In this document: in pieces, positions 55,268 through 64,000 of the stretch
Numbering within the stretch: the stretch's first letter is position 1
How the letters are laid out: the number at the start of each line of letters is the position of its first letter
Assembly: GCA_012927585.1 (NCBI GenBank)
Contig: JABBOY010000009.1
Coordinates: 1-64,000, forward strand
Source of the DNA: Glaciimonas sp.
GTDB lineage: Bacteria > Pseudomonadota > Gammaproteobacteria > Burkholderiales > Burkholderiaceae_D
DNA: 64,000 nucleotides
Direction of reading: 5' to 3'
The notes under the pieces: generated by a model
What the model was told of the DNA's origin: nothing
Databases searched by the model: none
Seen by the model: only the letters and a program-made list of their open reading frames with translations
Made by a program: the position numbers and the translations under genes

Positions 55268-58027
55268 TTACTGCCAGCCGAATTTGCGAAGATAAAACCG
55301 TTTCATGGCAGTAGTAAGTGCAACGTAGCACAGCAAAATACCCACTAGCCACGGGAAATACGACAGAGGCAAGCTCTCTAGTTTGAAATATTCAGCCAGC
55401 GGCCCCATTGGCAAGTAAATACCGACGGCCATGACGACGGCAGTCATCCCCAACAGAGGCCAAGAGGCGATGCTTTCTATGAACGGCAGCTTGGGTGTGC
55501 GAATCATGTGAACGATCAGCGTCTGCGTCAGCAAGCCCACCACGAACCATCCCGACTGGAACAAGGTCTGCTCCGCCACCGTATTGGCGCTGAATACGAA
55601 CCACATCAAGCAGTAGGTGGCGATGTCGAACACAGAGCTAATCGGGCCGAAAAACACCATGAAGCGCCCGATGTCAGCCGGGTTCCACTGCAGCGGTTTT
55701 TTTACCAGTTCATCATCGACGTTATCAAACGGAATCGCGATCTGCGAAATGTCATACAGCAAATTCTGCACCAGCAGTTGCAGCGGCAGCATCGGCAGGA
55801 AGGGCAAAAAGGCACTGGCTACCAGCACCGAGAACACATTGCCGAAATTGGAACTGGCGGTCATGCGGATGTATTTCAGCATGTTGCTGAAGGTTCTGCG
55901 CCCTTCGATAACGCCCTCTTCCAGCACCATCAGACTCTTTTCCAGCAAGATGATGTCGGCTGCCTCCTTGGCAATATCCACGGCGGAATCCACTGAAATC
56001 CCAATATCGGCGGCGCGCAGTGCTGGCGCATCATTGATGCCATCGCCCATGAATCCCACGATATGGCCATTGCCGCGCAGTGCGCGCACCAGCCGCTCTT
56101 TGTGCAGCGGCGTTAATTTTGCGAACACGGTATTGCATTCCACCGCCTTGGCCAACTGATCGTCTTTCATACGGTCGATCTGCGAGCCAAGCACAACACC
56201 GGCCACCGTCAAGCCTACCTCGCGGCAAATCTTGGCCGTAACGAGTTCATTGTCTCCTGTTAGCACCTTGACCGTGACGCCATGCATGGCAAGTGCTTTC
56301 AGTGCTGGCGCAGTCGATTCCTTGGGCGGATCGAGGAAGGCAACGTAGCCTATCAAGGTCAGCTCGGCTTCATCTGCCAGCGCATAAACCAACTTGCTCG
56401 GCGGGACTTCCTTGACGGCCACAGCTACTACGCGAAGGCCTTCTTCGTTGAGATCGTGCGTAATGCACAGTACGCGCTTGAGCATGGCTTCGTCGAGAGC
56501 TACCGTTTGGTCGCCTTGCTGAACGCGGGTGCATACCGAAAGGATTTCCTCGACAGCTCCCTTACAGATGAGCTCGTGGTGATCGTTCCGTTCACTCACG
56601 ATCACCGACATGCGGCGGCGCTGAAAATCGAAAGGAATTTCATCAATCTTCACATAGTCCTGCGCCAGCTTGAGCTCGGTCTGCAGCTCCACATGGTCGA
56701 GCACCGCCCGGTCGAGCAGGTTCTTCAAGCCGGTCTGGTAATGACTATTCAGGAAGGCAAATTTCAACACATCGTCGGACTCCGCGCCGAACACGTCGGT
56801 ATGCCGCTCCAGGAAAATCTTGTCTTGGGTGAGCGTACCGGTTTTATCTGTGCACAGAACATCCATCGCACCGAAGTTCTGGATCGCGTCTAGTCTTTTT
56901 ACGACCACCTTCTTGCGCGACAGCAGCACAGCGCCTTTGGCTAGCGTCGAGGTCACGATCATTGGCAGCATCTCGGGCGTAAGGCCCACCGCGACCGCCA
57001 GCGCAAACAGAAATGCCTCGGTCCAGTCGCCTTTGGTGAATCCATTGACCAGCAGCACAAGAGGCGCCATCACCAGTGCGAAGCGAATCAACAGCCAGCT
57101 CACGCTGTTGACGCCTACCTGGAAGGCAGTGGGGGCGCGGTTGGTGGCGGTCACCCGCGTAGCAATGGTGCCGAAGTAGGTGCGGTTACCCGTGGTCAGC
57201 ACCACGGCCGTGGCCGCACCGGACACAACATTGGTGCCCATGAACAAAAGGTTATCCCGTTCCAGCGGGTTCTCTCCAACGCTGTGATGGCGATCGACAA
57301 ACTTCTCCACCGGCAAAGACTCGCCGGTCATTGCCGCTTGGCTAATGAACAAATCCTTGGCGACGAGCACTCGGCAGTCGGCTGGGATCATGTCGCCAGC
57401 CGACAGCACGATGAGTTCACCCGGCACCAGTTCCTTGATGGGAACTTCAAGTTTCTGGGGCGGACGAGTATGCAAATGAACATTGAAGTAGCGTTCGGCA
57501 TCCTGGGCAACTTCGCTGGACAGGTCGCGGCGGATTACGGTTGCCGTATTGCTCACCATGTCTTTTAAGCGTTCGGCAGCGCGGTTCGAGCGCCCCTCCT
57601 GCACGAAACGGATGAGCGTCGACAACACCACCATCGTACCGATCACGATGGTCGCTTTGAAGTCTTCGGTGAGATACGAAACCGCCGCAAGCACCGTCAG
57701 CAGCAAGTTGAACGGGTTCTTGTAGCAATACCAGAAGTGCAGCCACCATGGCAACGGCTTCTCGTGCTCCACCTCGTTGGGGCCAACACGAGCACGAATG
57801 GTTGCTGCCTCCGCGCTGCTCAAGCCATCTTCGTGCGCCTTGAGTCGAACCAGAACCGCCGCAGGGTCTTCGCTGGATGCGCGCAGCAGTTCATGTGCAA
57901 GGTGATCCGGGACAGTACGCGACACGCTTGGCCCCGACGATAAATCCAGCAGGGGGCGCCGACCGAAATGACGCGCCGTGTGCCGGCTGCGCAAAAAGAC
58001 TTCAAACAGATTCTTGAATAGGTTCAT
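55268..58027 (-). CDS. mgtA: Magnesium-importing P-type ATPase
   Basis: 919-residue P-type ATPase of the MgtA/MgtB family that imports Mg2+ across the inner membrane. The phosphorylation motif is CTDKTGTLTQ; other landmarks are LSAGDMIPADCRVL, MTGESLPVEK and VGFMGDGINDAPALRAADIG. Length is normal. A small ORF with AGGAGG lies 19 bp upstream, and a promoter about 530 bp upstream of the ATG gives a long leader, in keeping with Mg2+ control. Confidence 0.95.
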   Translation of the reverse strand: MNLFKNLFEVFLRSRHTARHFGRRPLLDLSSGPSVSRTVPDHLAHELLRASSEDPAAVLVRLKAHEDGLSSAEAATIRARVGPNEVEHEKPLPWWLHFWYCYKNPFNLLLTVLAAVSYLTEDFKATIVIGTMVVLSTLIRFVQEGRSNRAAERLKDMVSNTATVIRRDLSSEVAQDAERYFNVHLHTRPPQKLEVPIKELVPGELIVLSAGDMIPADCRVLVAKDLFISQAAMTGESLPVEKFVDRHHSVGENPLERDNLLFMGTNVVSGAATAVVLTTGNRTYFGTIATRVTATNRAPTAFQVGVNSVSWLLIRFALVMAPLVLLVNGFTKGDWTEAFLFALAVAVGLTPEMLPMIVTSTLAKGAVLLSRKKVVVKRLDAIQNFGAMDVLCTDKTGTLTQDKIFLERHTDVFGAESDDVLKFAFLNSHYQTGLKNLLDRAVLDHVELQTELKLAQDYVKIDEIPFDFQRRRMSVIVSERNDHHELICKGAVEEILSVCTRVQQGDQTVALDEAMLKRVLCITHDLNEEGLRVVAVAVKEVPPSKLVYALADEAELTLIGYVAFLDPPKESTAPALKALAMHGVTVKVLTGDNELVTAKICREVGLTVAGVVLGSQIDRMKDDQLAKAVECNTVFAKLTPLHKERLVRALRGNGHIVGFMGDGINDAPALRAADIGISVDSAVDIAKEAADIILLEKSLMVLEEGVIEGRRTFSNMLKYIRMTASSNFGNVFSVLVASAFLPFLPMLPLQLLVQNLLYDISQIAIPFDNVDDELVKKPLQWNPADIGRFMVFFGPISSVFDIATYCLMWFVFSANTVAEQTLFQSGWFVVGLLTQTLIVHMIRTPKLPFIESIASWPLLGMTAVVMAVGIYLPMGPLAEYFKLESLPLSYFPWLVGILLCYVALTTAMKRFYLRKFGWQ

Positions 58028-58046
58028 GATTTTCCTTCTTGCACAG

Positions 58047-58277
58047 CTAGTGCGTTTGACGCCGGTAAATTTTTTGGCCGCTGAGTTTGGATGCGTGGAT
58101 CGCCCAGCATGCAGTGCTATCGCGGTTTATCTGAAGCCAGGTTTCAAGTGGACAGGTTCTTGTATCGACGATGCCAGCATTCTCGATGATCATTGGCCGG
58201 TCGGCGTGGGCAGCCGAAACCGCTGCGCCAAAAGAACGCGCTACTTCTACGTGCAGCGAAAAGTCATGCAAGGTCAT
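58047..58277 (-). CDS. Small protein encoded upstream of mgtA
   Basis: 76-residue ORF (MTLHDFSLHVEVARSFGAAV...) with AGGAGG seven bases before its ATG, the best ribosome site of the area. It ends 19 bp before mgtA. It has no signal or membrane helix and contains Cys42 and Cys57. I recognise no family. It may be a real small protein or a regulatory leader ORF for mgtA. Confidence 0.55.
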   Translation of the reverse strand: MTLHDFSLHVEVARSFGAAVSAAHADRPMIIENAGIVDTRTCPLETWLQINRDSTACWAIHASKLSGQKIYRRQTH

Positions 58278-58741
58278 TACCGCCTCCTAGGTCAACAGGG
58301 AGTACAGGCGAGACTTGCGCCAAGATGGTTGGCATTACGCCAAAGCCATACAGTCGGTCAGTAGCCAATTACTAATAACGATTGAGAGATGTCCGCGGCG
58401 AGGAACTGCTATGCCGCATTTGATACCACACCTTGCTTTGGCAAGGCGGGCAAAAAAGAGTCCGTGTCTTGCTAAGGCTAATCGTCGATTTGTAATCGAC
58501 TACTGTCACTAGAACAAGCACTCACGTGGAACCCCGTAAAATGAAAACAGGCGAATTCTAACCATGCATACTAGTGCCGTCAAGTAAAAGAATTGTGAAA
58601 TTTTTGTCATAATTATCAAGGATAGTCAGCATTTTCCAATGTCAAGTACGGCCACGCGCATGCGACCAAAAAAGATGCCGGACTACAGGTTATTGCCCCG
58701 GCTACCAAGTATTTCCGCTCAAGGGGACACCGTGCTTAGTT
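58278..58741 (-). other. mgtA leader and flanking non-coding region
   Basis: On the minus strand the region from about 58548 to 58278 is the predicted mgtA leader. It holds a GTCGAT/ATCGAC hairpin (58484-58500), a CCTTGC/GCAAGG hairpin (58431-58446) and a GCGTAATGCCAACCATCTTGGCGC-type element near the end, but no clear terminator. The part 58584-58741 holds nothing recognised. Confidence 0.5.
58555..58583 (-). promoter_or_regulatory. Sigma-70 promoter for the mgtA transcript
   Basis: Minus strand TTGACG (58578-58583), 17-bp spacer, TAGAAT (58555-58560). The predicted start near 58548 leaves about 270 nt before the small ORF and about 520 nt before mgtA. Confidence 0.7.
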
Positions 58742-59497
58742 TTAGTTGGCCTCTGTTGACAGTCGAGCGATGTCAGTTGCGAGTATCTGGCTATCGACAG
58801 AAATCCGTACTGCATCGTGACGCCAGAATTCGCGGTCGCAGTCAATGATCTGCCCGGTTTGATCGTAGTTGATTCTGGTAATAAGCAGCAACGGGCTGCC
58901 TTCTGCCAGATTGAGATGGCTCGCCACGCTACCGTAGGCTGCGGTTGGATAGATGTCAAAACTGGAGCGGCCGTACTGGATGCCGTAATATTTCTGATAA
59001 ATCAGGGTCAGCGATTGGGACAGATCCCGCTCCAATATGCCCGGAAAAATACCGGGTTTCAGGTAGTGTGCAACAAACATGACGGCGCGGTTATCGACAT
59101 AACGCAGGCGTCGGATCCGATGCAATTTGCTGCCGGGCGGCAGAGCCATTTTGTGGCACAGCTCGGGACTGGCCAATTCTGTGCTAGCCGAAATAACCTT
59201 TGTGACGACTTTGCGTTGCTGCCTTTCCACCATCAGGTGAAAATGCGATTTGGTGATCGGGTTGTATTCCAGACGGGATGGGGTGACGAACCAGCCGCGC
59301 CGGTTTTCACGGTAGATGCAGCCTTCCGCTTCCAGCCTGAGCAAGGCTTGCTTGACCGTGATGCGGGTGGTCGAGAACAGCTCGCTAAGGTCGCGCTCTG
59401 AAGGCAGTTTGGCACTGGCGGCCAGGCTGCCCGTACTGATCTGGGCGACCAGACTTTGACGGATGGCGGCAGCCTGCGTGGGAACTTTCTCTATCAA
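58742..59497 (-). CDS. GntR/HutC-family repressor with UTRA domain
   Basis: 251-residue regulator. The N-terminal GntR winged helix has KLPSERDLSELFSTTRITVK and a UTRA ligand domain follows (about 85-240; LHRIRRLRYVDNRAVMFVAHY). HutC-type regulators bind small effectors and often act next to transporter genes. The start codon is uncertain (TTG at 59497; no good ribosome site). It is divergent from the ABC operon and probably controls it through the operator at 59644. Confidence 0.88.
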   Translation of the reverse strand: MIEKVPTQAAAIRQSLVAQISTGSLAASAKLPSERDLSELFSTTRITVKQALLRLEAEGCIYRENRRGWFVTPSRLEYNPITKSHFHLMVERQQRKVVTKVISASTELASPELCHKMALPPGSKLHRIRRLRYVDNRAVMFVAHYLKPGIFPGILERDLSQSLTLIYQKYYGIQYGRSSFDIYPTAAYGSVASHLNLAEGSPLLLITRINYDQTGQIIDCDREFWRHDAVRISVDSQILATDIARLSTEAN

Positions 59498-59643
59498 AAT
59501 GAAAGCATGGTAAATTTTTCAGGCGCTCATCTTATCGCAATCAATGGCTTATTTTCTGGCTGATGCAGCATAATTAGTGCCTTGCAAAAATGTCACATTG
59601 CGGTAATTATTACTGTGTATTATTACTTCTGATTATTTTAAAT

Positions 59644-59655
59644 TGGACTATACCA
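59644..59655 (+). promoter_or_regulatory. Candidate GntR/HutC operator in the ABC operon leader
   Basis: TGGACTATACCA, read as TGGTATAGTCCA on the other strand, differs at one base from the TGGTATAGACCA site known for the HutC-type regulator PhnF. It lies directly before the GAGGAG ribosome site of the binding-protein gene, a repressing position. Confidence 0.65.
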
Positions 59656-59668
59656 GAGGAGTCTTTCC

Positions 59669-60724
59669 ATGAAAAAAATGCTACTAAACAGTTTGGCCGC
59701 AAGCGTGTTGGCAGTTGCCGTGACCAGTGCCTATGCACAGCAAAGTCTGATTGCACTAACCGCTGCCGCAAAAAAAGAAGGCGTCGTCAATAGCGTTGGC
59801 ATGCCTTCCGACTGGGCCAACTGGAAAGATACCTGGGCCCAGATGCAGGATAAATTTGGCGTAGGCCATCAGGATACGGATATGAGTTCGGCCCAGGAGA
59901 TCGCCAAGTTCGATGCGGAAAAATCCAACGCTTCCGCCGATATTGGCGATGTAGGCCACTCATTCGGCCCAATCGCCGTCAGCAAAGGCGTGACGCAGGC
60001 TTACAAGCCGACCACCTGGAATGAAATTCCGGCATGGGCCAAAGATACCGACGGTCACTGGATGCTGGCATACACCGGCACCATGTCGTTCATCAGCAAC
60101 AACAAGCTGGTCAAGAACCCTCCCAAGAATTGGAATGATTTGCTGACCGGCACCTACAAAGTCACGGTGGGTGAAGTCGGAGTTGCATCCCAGGCCAATA
60201 GCGCGGTGCTGGCAGCGGCCATTGCCAAGGGCGGCAATGAGAAGAACCTGGAACCTGCCTACAAATTGTTTGCGGAACTGGCTAAACAAGGGCGTCTGTC
60301 CCTGGCTAACCCCAGCATCGCCAATCTGGAAAAAGGCGAAATCGAAGTCGCCCTGCTGTGGGACTTCAACGCGCTGAGTTATCGCGACAAGATCGACCCG
60401 ACCTTGTTCACGGTGGCGATCCCGCAGGACGGCTCAGTGGTTGCCGGCTACACCACGATTATCAACAAATACGCGCAGCATCCGAACGCCGCCAAACTGG
60501 CACGCGAATATATTTTTAGCGATGCCGGTCAGATCAACCTGGCCCGCGGCAATGCACGTCCGATCCGTACTTCCGTTGTCATGCCGAAAGACGTGAAAGC
60601 CAAGATGCTGCCGCAAGCGCAGTATCGTAACGCCAAGCCAATCCATGATTTTGCGGCATGGGAAGCAACCACCAAGGCCCTGCCGCGCCAATGGCAAGAG
60701 CAAGTCATGATGTTCAACAAATAA
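59669..60724 (+). CDS. ABC transporter substrate-binding protein
   Basis: 351-residue periplasmic binding protein of the Fe3+/AEP/polyamine-like cluster, with a signal peptide (1-23, SAYA) and segments such as AAKKEGVVNSVGMPSDWANW, NPPKNWNDLL and YIFSDAGQINLARGNARPIR. A GAGGAG precedes the ATG. It is the first gene of a five-gene operon and its ligand is not deduced from sequence; context suggests a phosphorus compound. Confidence 0.85.
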   Translation: MKKMLLNSLAASVLAVAVTSAYAQQSLIALTAAAKKEGVVNSVGMPSDWANWKDTWAQMQDKFGVGHQDTDMSSAQEIAKFDAEKSNASADIGDVGHSFGPIAVSKGVTQAYKPTTWNEIPAWAKDTDGHWMLAYTGTMSFISNNKLVKNPPKNWNDLLTGTYKVTVGEVGVASQANSAVLAAAIAKGGNEKNLEPAYKLFAELAKQGRLSLANPSIANLEKGEIEVALLWDFNALSYRDKIDPTLFTVAIPQDGSVVAGYTTIINKYAQHPNAAKLAREYIFSDAGQINLARGNARPIRTSVVMPKDVKAKMLPQAQYRNAKPIHDFAAWEATTKALPRQWQEQVMMFNK

Positions 60725-60731
60725 GGACAGC

Positions 60732-61541
60732 ATGCACAGCAAGGTTATCCTGGTGGTGATCGATGGCCTAGCTTGGCAGGTAGCCCATGATGGCATGGGC
60801 TACCTGCAGGGATTGTGCGAAGCCGGTCACGCCAGCCTGTATCGGATGGAGTGTGAATTGCCATCGCTGTCGCGTCCTTTGTACGAATGCATCTTGACCG
60901 GGGTGCGTCCGGTCGACAGCGGCGTGGTGCATAACGATGTGGTGCGTCTGTCGAAAGAAGAGAGCATTTTTCATCTGGCGCGCAAGGCCGGCGCAAAGAC
61001 CGCCGCGGCGGCTTATCACTGGGTCAGCGAACTGTATAACCGAGCTCCCTACGAGGCGGTGCGCGACCGTTTTACCGATGATGACAGTCTGCCGATACAA
61101 TACGGCGTGTTTTATCACGTTGACAGTTATCCTGACGATCATCTGCTGCTGGATGGCGAAATCCTGCGGCGCCGGCATGATCCTGATTTTTTGCTGATCC
61201 ATCCGATGAACACCGATGATGCGGGCCATCGTCACGGCCTGGATAGCGCCGAATATCGCAATACCGCCCGGCGCTTCGATAATGCCCTGTCGGCCTATCT
61301 GCCGACCTGGATCGAGCAGGGCTACCAGATTATCGTGACGAGCGATCACGGCATGAACAAGGACCATACCCACCGCGGGGTGCTGCCGGAAGAACGGCAA
61401 GTGCCGCTGTTCGTGATCGGTCAGCGTTTCAGTCATGACCCCAAGGCCGAGCCGCGCCAGCTTGAATTATGCGGTGTGATCGCAGAATTGCTCGGCGTCG
61501 CCCATCAAAAAACCTCAAACAAGAAATTACTTGCCGCATGA
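60732..61541 (+). CDS. Alkaline-phosphatase-superfamily hydrolase, cytoplasmic
   Basis: 269-residue protein of the nucleotide pyrophosphatase/phosphodiesterase branch. Metal ligands are visible: D11 (VVIDG), a likely nucleophile S45 or S47 in LPSLSRP, NTDDAGHRHG (D162/D163, H166), TSDHG (D205, H206) and H214. No signal peptide is present, so it acts inside the cell. Lying within the ABC operon, it probably cleaves the imported ester or phosphonate. AAGGA precedes the ATG. Its stop overlaps the next start (ATGA). Confidence 0.85.
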   Translation: MHSKVILVVIDGLAWQVAHDGMGYLQGLCEAGHASLYRMECELPSLSRPLYECILTGVRPVDSGVVHNDVVRLSKEESIFHLARKAGAKTAAAAYHWVSELYNRAPYEAVRDRFTDDDSLPIQYGVFYHVDSYPDDHLLLDGEILRRRHDPDFLLIHPMNTDDAGHRHGLDSAEYRNTARRFDNALSAYLPTWIEQGYQIIVTSDHGMNKDHTHRGVLPEERQVPLFVIGQRFSHDPKAEPRQLELCGVIAELLGVAHQKTSNKKLLAA

Positions 61542-62425
61542 AGTCTTCTTCAAATGTGCCGGCAACGTCAGTGCCTGGCGCTGCGCGCCGCGCACCGCGC
61601 TTGCATCATTGGCGCGCGGCATTGCTGCTATTGCCGCTGCTGCTGGTGTTGATGCTATTTTCATTGGCGCCGACGCTCTGGGTTTTAATTAACAGCGTCA
61701 AGGTCGATGGACTTTGGTCCGTGGCGCATTTTGCCGAAATACTGGGTTCGCCGTTTTACCGGCAAGCCTTTGGCAACAGCCTCTGGATTGCCGTCTGGTC
61801 CAGTGTGATCGGCTTGCTGATTGCACTGCTCAGTGCCGCCTCACTCAAGCGGGTCGATGGCAGCTTGCGCGACATGACGGTGGCGTTTACCAATATGGCG
61901 AGCAACCTGAGCGGCGTGCCGCTGGCATTTGCCTTCATCATCATCATGGGCGCGAATGGCGCGGTGACCTTGCTGCTGCGTGAATGGGGCGTCTGGGGTG
62001 ACTATAACTTGTACTCGCGCGCCGGGTTGACCATGATCTACACCTATTTCCAGGTGCCGCTGGCGGTGCTGTTGCTGTATCCCGCCTTTGATGCGCTGGA
62101 TGACGACTGGCAAGACTCAGCCGCGTTGCTGGGCGCGTCCCGCTTGCAATACTGGCGTCTGATCGCCTTGCCGGTGATACTGCCGGCGGTGCTAGGTACT
62201 TTCATACTGCTGTTTGCCAATGCGATGGGCGCATATGCAAGCGCATATGCGCTGATGACCTCCAATTACAACTTGGTCACCATTCGCATTTCCAGTCTGG
62301 TGGCAGGGGATATTTTCCTGGAACCCAATCTGGCGGCAGCACTTTCAGTACTCATGATCGGATTGCTGGTGATCTTGGTGGCAGTCAATCAATTGTTATT
62401 GAAGCGAAGCTACCATGCACGCTAA
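61538..62425 (+). CDS. ABC transporter permease 1
   Basis: 295-residue inner-membrane permease with six helices. It carries the coupling EAA-like loop DDDWQDSAALLGASRLQYWR and the sequence FILLFANAMGAYASAYALMT. The ATG at 61538 overlaps the previous stop, and the following permease overlaps its end by 11 bp, so these genes are translated as a unit. Confidence 0.9.
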   Translation: MKSSSNVPATSVPGAARRAPRLHHWRAALLLLPLLLVLMLFSLAPTLWVLINSVKVDGLWSVAHFAEILGSPFYRQAFGNSLWIAVWSSVIGLLIALLSAASLKRVDGSLRDMTVAFTNMASNLSGVPLAFAFIIIMGANGAVTLLLREWGVWGDYNLYSRAGLTMIYTYFQVPLAVLLLYPAFDALDDDWQDSAALLGASRLQYWRLIALPVILPAVLGTFILLFANAMGAYASAYALMTSNYNLVTIRISSLVAGDIFLEPNLAAALSVLMIGLLVILVAVNQLLLKRSYHAR

Positions 62426-63185
62426 ACACTATCACCGTTGCGTTGTCGCCGGCTTGATTGCGCTGTTGAGCATCCCGGTGCTGGCTACGCTGTTGTATTC
62501 GTTCTCGCGGCATTGGGGCGCGACGATTTTTCCCGATGGCTTGACGCTCGACTGGTATCTGACGTTATGGCAGGAGCCGCGTTTTTTGACTGCGTTTGGG
62601 CACTCTTTACTTATCGCTGCGGCAACCTTGATCTTCGGTACCCTGATCATTGTGCCGGCCGCATTTGTCGTGTTCTATTATTTTCCGAAGCTGGATCGCT
62701 GGATGGGCATCCTGATTCTGATCCAGTTCGCGGTGCCGCCGGTGGTGTCGTCCGTCGGCTTGTTGCAGATCTATGCCGATGGTCCGTTGCCTCTAATTGG
62801 CACGCCGTGGGTCTTGATCGGCTGCTATTTCACGATTGTCTTGCCGTTCATGTATCGGGCGCTAGCCAATGGTCTGCAAGGTTTAAACGTGCGCGACCTG
62901 ATGGATGCGGCGCATCTCCTGGGTGCCAGCACCAGCTCTGCCTTTTTGCGGGTGGTTTTGCCGAATATCCGCAAGGGTTTGATGGCCTCGTTGTTTCTAT
63001 CGTTTTCCTTCCTGTTGGGTGAGTTCGTGTTCGCCAACATGCTGGTTGGCAACCGTTACGAAACGCTGAATGTTTACCTTTACAACATGCGCATGACCAG
63101 TGGCCATTTCACCAGTGCGGTAGTGATGAGCTACTTTATGTTTACGCTGGTGGTGACCTGGATCGCTACTCGCTTGAGCCGATAG
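62415..63185 (+). CDS. ABC transporter permease 2
   Basis: 256-residue permease with six helices and an EAA-like loop RDLMDAAHLLGASTSSAFLR. It forms the heterodimeric channel with permease 1. The ATG lies inside the last codons of that gene. Confidence 0.9.
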   Translation: MHAKHYHRCVVAGLIALLSIPVLATLLYSFSRHWGATIFPDGLTLDWYLTLWQEPRFLTAFGHSLLIAAATLIFGTLIIVPAAFVVFYYFPKLDRWMGILILIQFAVPPVVSSVGLLQIYADGPLPLIGTPWVLIGCYFTIVLPFMYRALANGLQGLNVRDLMDAAHLLGASTSSAFLRVVLPNIRKGLMASLFLSFSFLLGEFVFANMLVGNRYETLNVYLYNMRMTSGHFTSAVVMSYFMFTLVVTWIATRLSR

Positions 63186-63194
63186 GACAAAGTC

Positions 63195-64000
63195 ATGAGT
63201 TTTCTTACTGTAACGAACTTATCCAAAAACTTCGGCAAGACGAAGGTGTTTGAGCAGATCAATTTCAATATTGAAGAGGGCGAACTGATTACCCTGCTCG
63301 GCCCCAGCGGTTGCGGAAAATCGACCCTGTTGCGCTGCATTGCTGGCTTGGCCGAGGTCGACCACGGCCAGATCAGTGTGGCGGGGGACGATATTACCCA
63401 CGTGGTGCCGCAAAAACGCGGTATCGGCATGGTGTTCCAGAGCTATGCGCTGTTCCCGAATCTGACCGTGATGGGTAATATCGCCTTTGGCCTGAAAATG
63501 CAGCGCGTGCCGGCGATTGAAATCGAACAGCGTGTCACGGAAGTCGTCGCCCTGGTCGAGTTGCAGGGACACGAGAATAAATTCGTGCATCAATTGTCCG
63601 GCGGCCAGCGCCAACGTGTCGCCCTGGCGCGCGCGCTGGTGGTGCGCCCGCGCATCCTGTTGCTGGACGAACCTTTGTCGGCGCTGGATGCGCGCATCCG
63701 CAAGAACCTGCGGGAAGAAATCCGGCGCATCCAGTCCCAGTTGAAACTGACTACCATCTTCGTTACCCACGACCAGGAAGAAGCGCTGATCTTGTCCGAC
63801 CGCATCTTCGTGATGCATGACGGACGTATCGTGCAGGATGGATCGGCCGAGACGATTTATACCCGCCCCGCGAATGCATTCGTAGCCCGCTTCATGGGCA
63901 ACTTCAATCTTCTCAATCCTGATCAGGCCAGGGATTTACTGGGCCTGCAAATACAAGGGCAACTGGCAATTCGTCCCGAGTCGATCCATGTTGCAGAAGC
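63195..64000 (+). CDS. ABC transporter ATP-binding protein (runs off the window)
   Basis: The first 268 codons of an ABC ATPase of the PotA/FbpC-like group. Walker A is GPSGCGKST (36-44), the signature is LSGGQRQRVALA, Walker B is LLLDEPLSALD, and the switch histidine is in THDQEEA. A C-terminal regulatory domain begins before the window end. AGGACAAAG precedes the ATG. The gene completes an importer: binding protein, hydrolase, two permeases, ATPase. Confidence 0.93.
   Translation, partial: MSFLTVTNLSKNFGKTKVFEQINFNIEEGELITLLGPSGCGKSTLLRCIAGLAEVDHGQISVAGDDITHVVPQKRGIGMVFQSYALFPNLTVMGNIAFGLKMQRVPAIEIEQRVTEVVALVELQGHENKFVHQLSGGQRQRVALARALVVRPRILLLDEPLSALDARIRKNLREEIRRIQSQLKLTTIFVTHDQEEALILSDRIFVMHDGRIVQDGSAETIYTRPANAFVARFMGNFNLLNPDQARDLLGLQIQGQLAIRPESIHVAE

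Noticed and set aside
58431-58446. Terminator inside the mgtA leader
   Set aside because: The six-pair CCTTGC/GCAAGG stem is not followed by T residues on the mgtA strand.

Overview
The window looks like chromosome of a betaproteobacterium of the order Burkholderiales, most likely an Oxalobacteraceae relative. The evidence is gene content and order: a Tyr-Gly-Thr tRNA operon ahead of tuf, a reductase-folB-ttcA set, a VF530-type protein, glnK-amtB beside ubiK-comM, and a purine-degradation block with a fused UraD-AllC protein. The family assignment is inference, because no phylogenetic marker could be compared.

Layout. 1-6.3 kb: tuf start, tRNA operon, an MFS exporter, a MidA-type methyltransferase, a folate/pterin pair and ttcA. 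6.3-12.7 kb: tRNA-Pro, glmU, a NYN-LOTUS RNA-processing protein, a YgiQ-type radical SAM protein, slyX. 12.7-18.3 kb: urate to ureidoglycolate degradation (uraH, puuE, uraD-allC) followed by ahpC-ahpF. 18.5-24.1 kb: an OmpA-like lipoprotein, a diheme cytochrome c, tRNA-Arg with a large hairpin behind it, a 5'-nucleotidase lipoprotein and a degenerate trypsin-like protein. 24.2-30.5 kb: an IS200-type transposase remnant, orphan ureEFG, amtB-glnK behind a sigma-54-like promoter, ubiK, comM. 30.5-39.8 kb: an accessory island next to comM, closed by a decayed second copy of the comM 3' end. It holds a damaged IS6-family element, a PAP2 phosphatase, mgtC with a long leader, an unusual NRAMP transporter and a DUF1800/DUF1501 pair. 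40-44.9 kb: gene debris, a Crp/Fnr regulator and a copper-acquisition set (OprC-like receptor, PCuAC, DUF2946). 45-54.8 kb: transporters, small conserved genes, an orphan PstS, a Crp/Fnr regulator, gspB-exeA. 54.8-58.6 kb: an MFS remnant and mgtA with a long leader and an upstream small ORF. 58.7-64 kb: a GntR/UTRA regulator divergent from an ABC importer operon with a cytoplasmic alkaline-phosphatase-superfamily hydrolase, probably for an organophosphorus compound.

How the genes work together. Purine nitrogen could flow from urate through UraH, UraD, PuuE and AllC, with urease accessory proteins, AmtB and GlnK handling urea and ammonium; the urease structural genes are not in this window. 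Two magnesium-related loci (mgtC plus an NRAMP-like carrier; mgtA) each have a leader of about 270-300 nt with a short, well-primed ORF. The last operon pairs an importer with a hydrolase lacking a signal peptide, suggesting import first and cleavage afterwards.

The most unexpected pattern is a family of dispersed AT-rich intergenic repeats of about 60-75 bp. Seven copies share a GTAT-type box, exactly 20 nt, a CCGCAT box, then 14-16 nt to an A-rich box; one partial and one diverged copy are also present. No protein-coding or known RNA function was recognised for them. All functional calls are from reading the sequence and from family knowledge; no database search was run.
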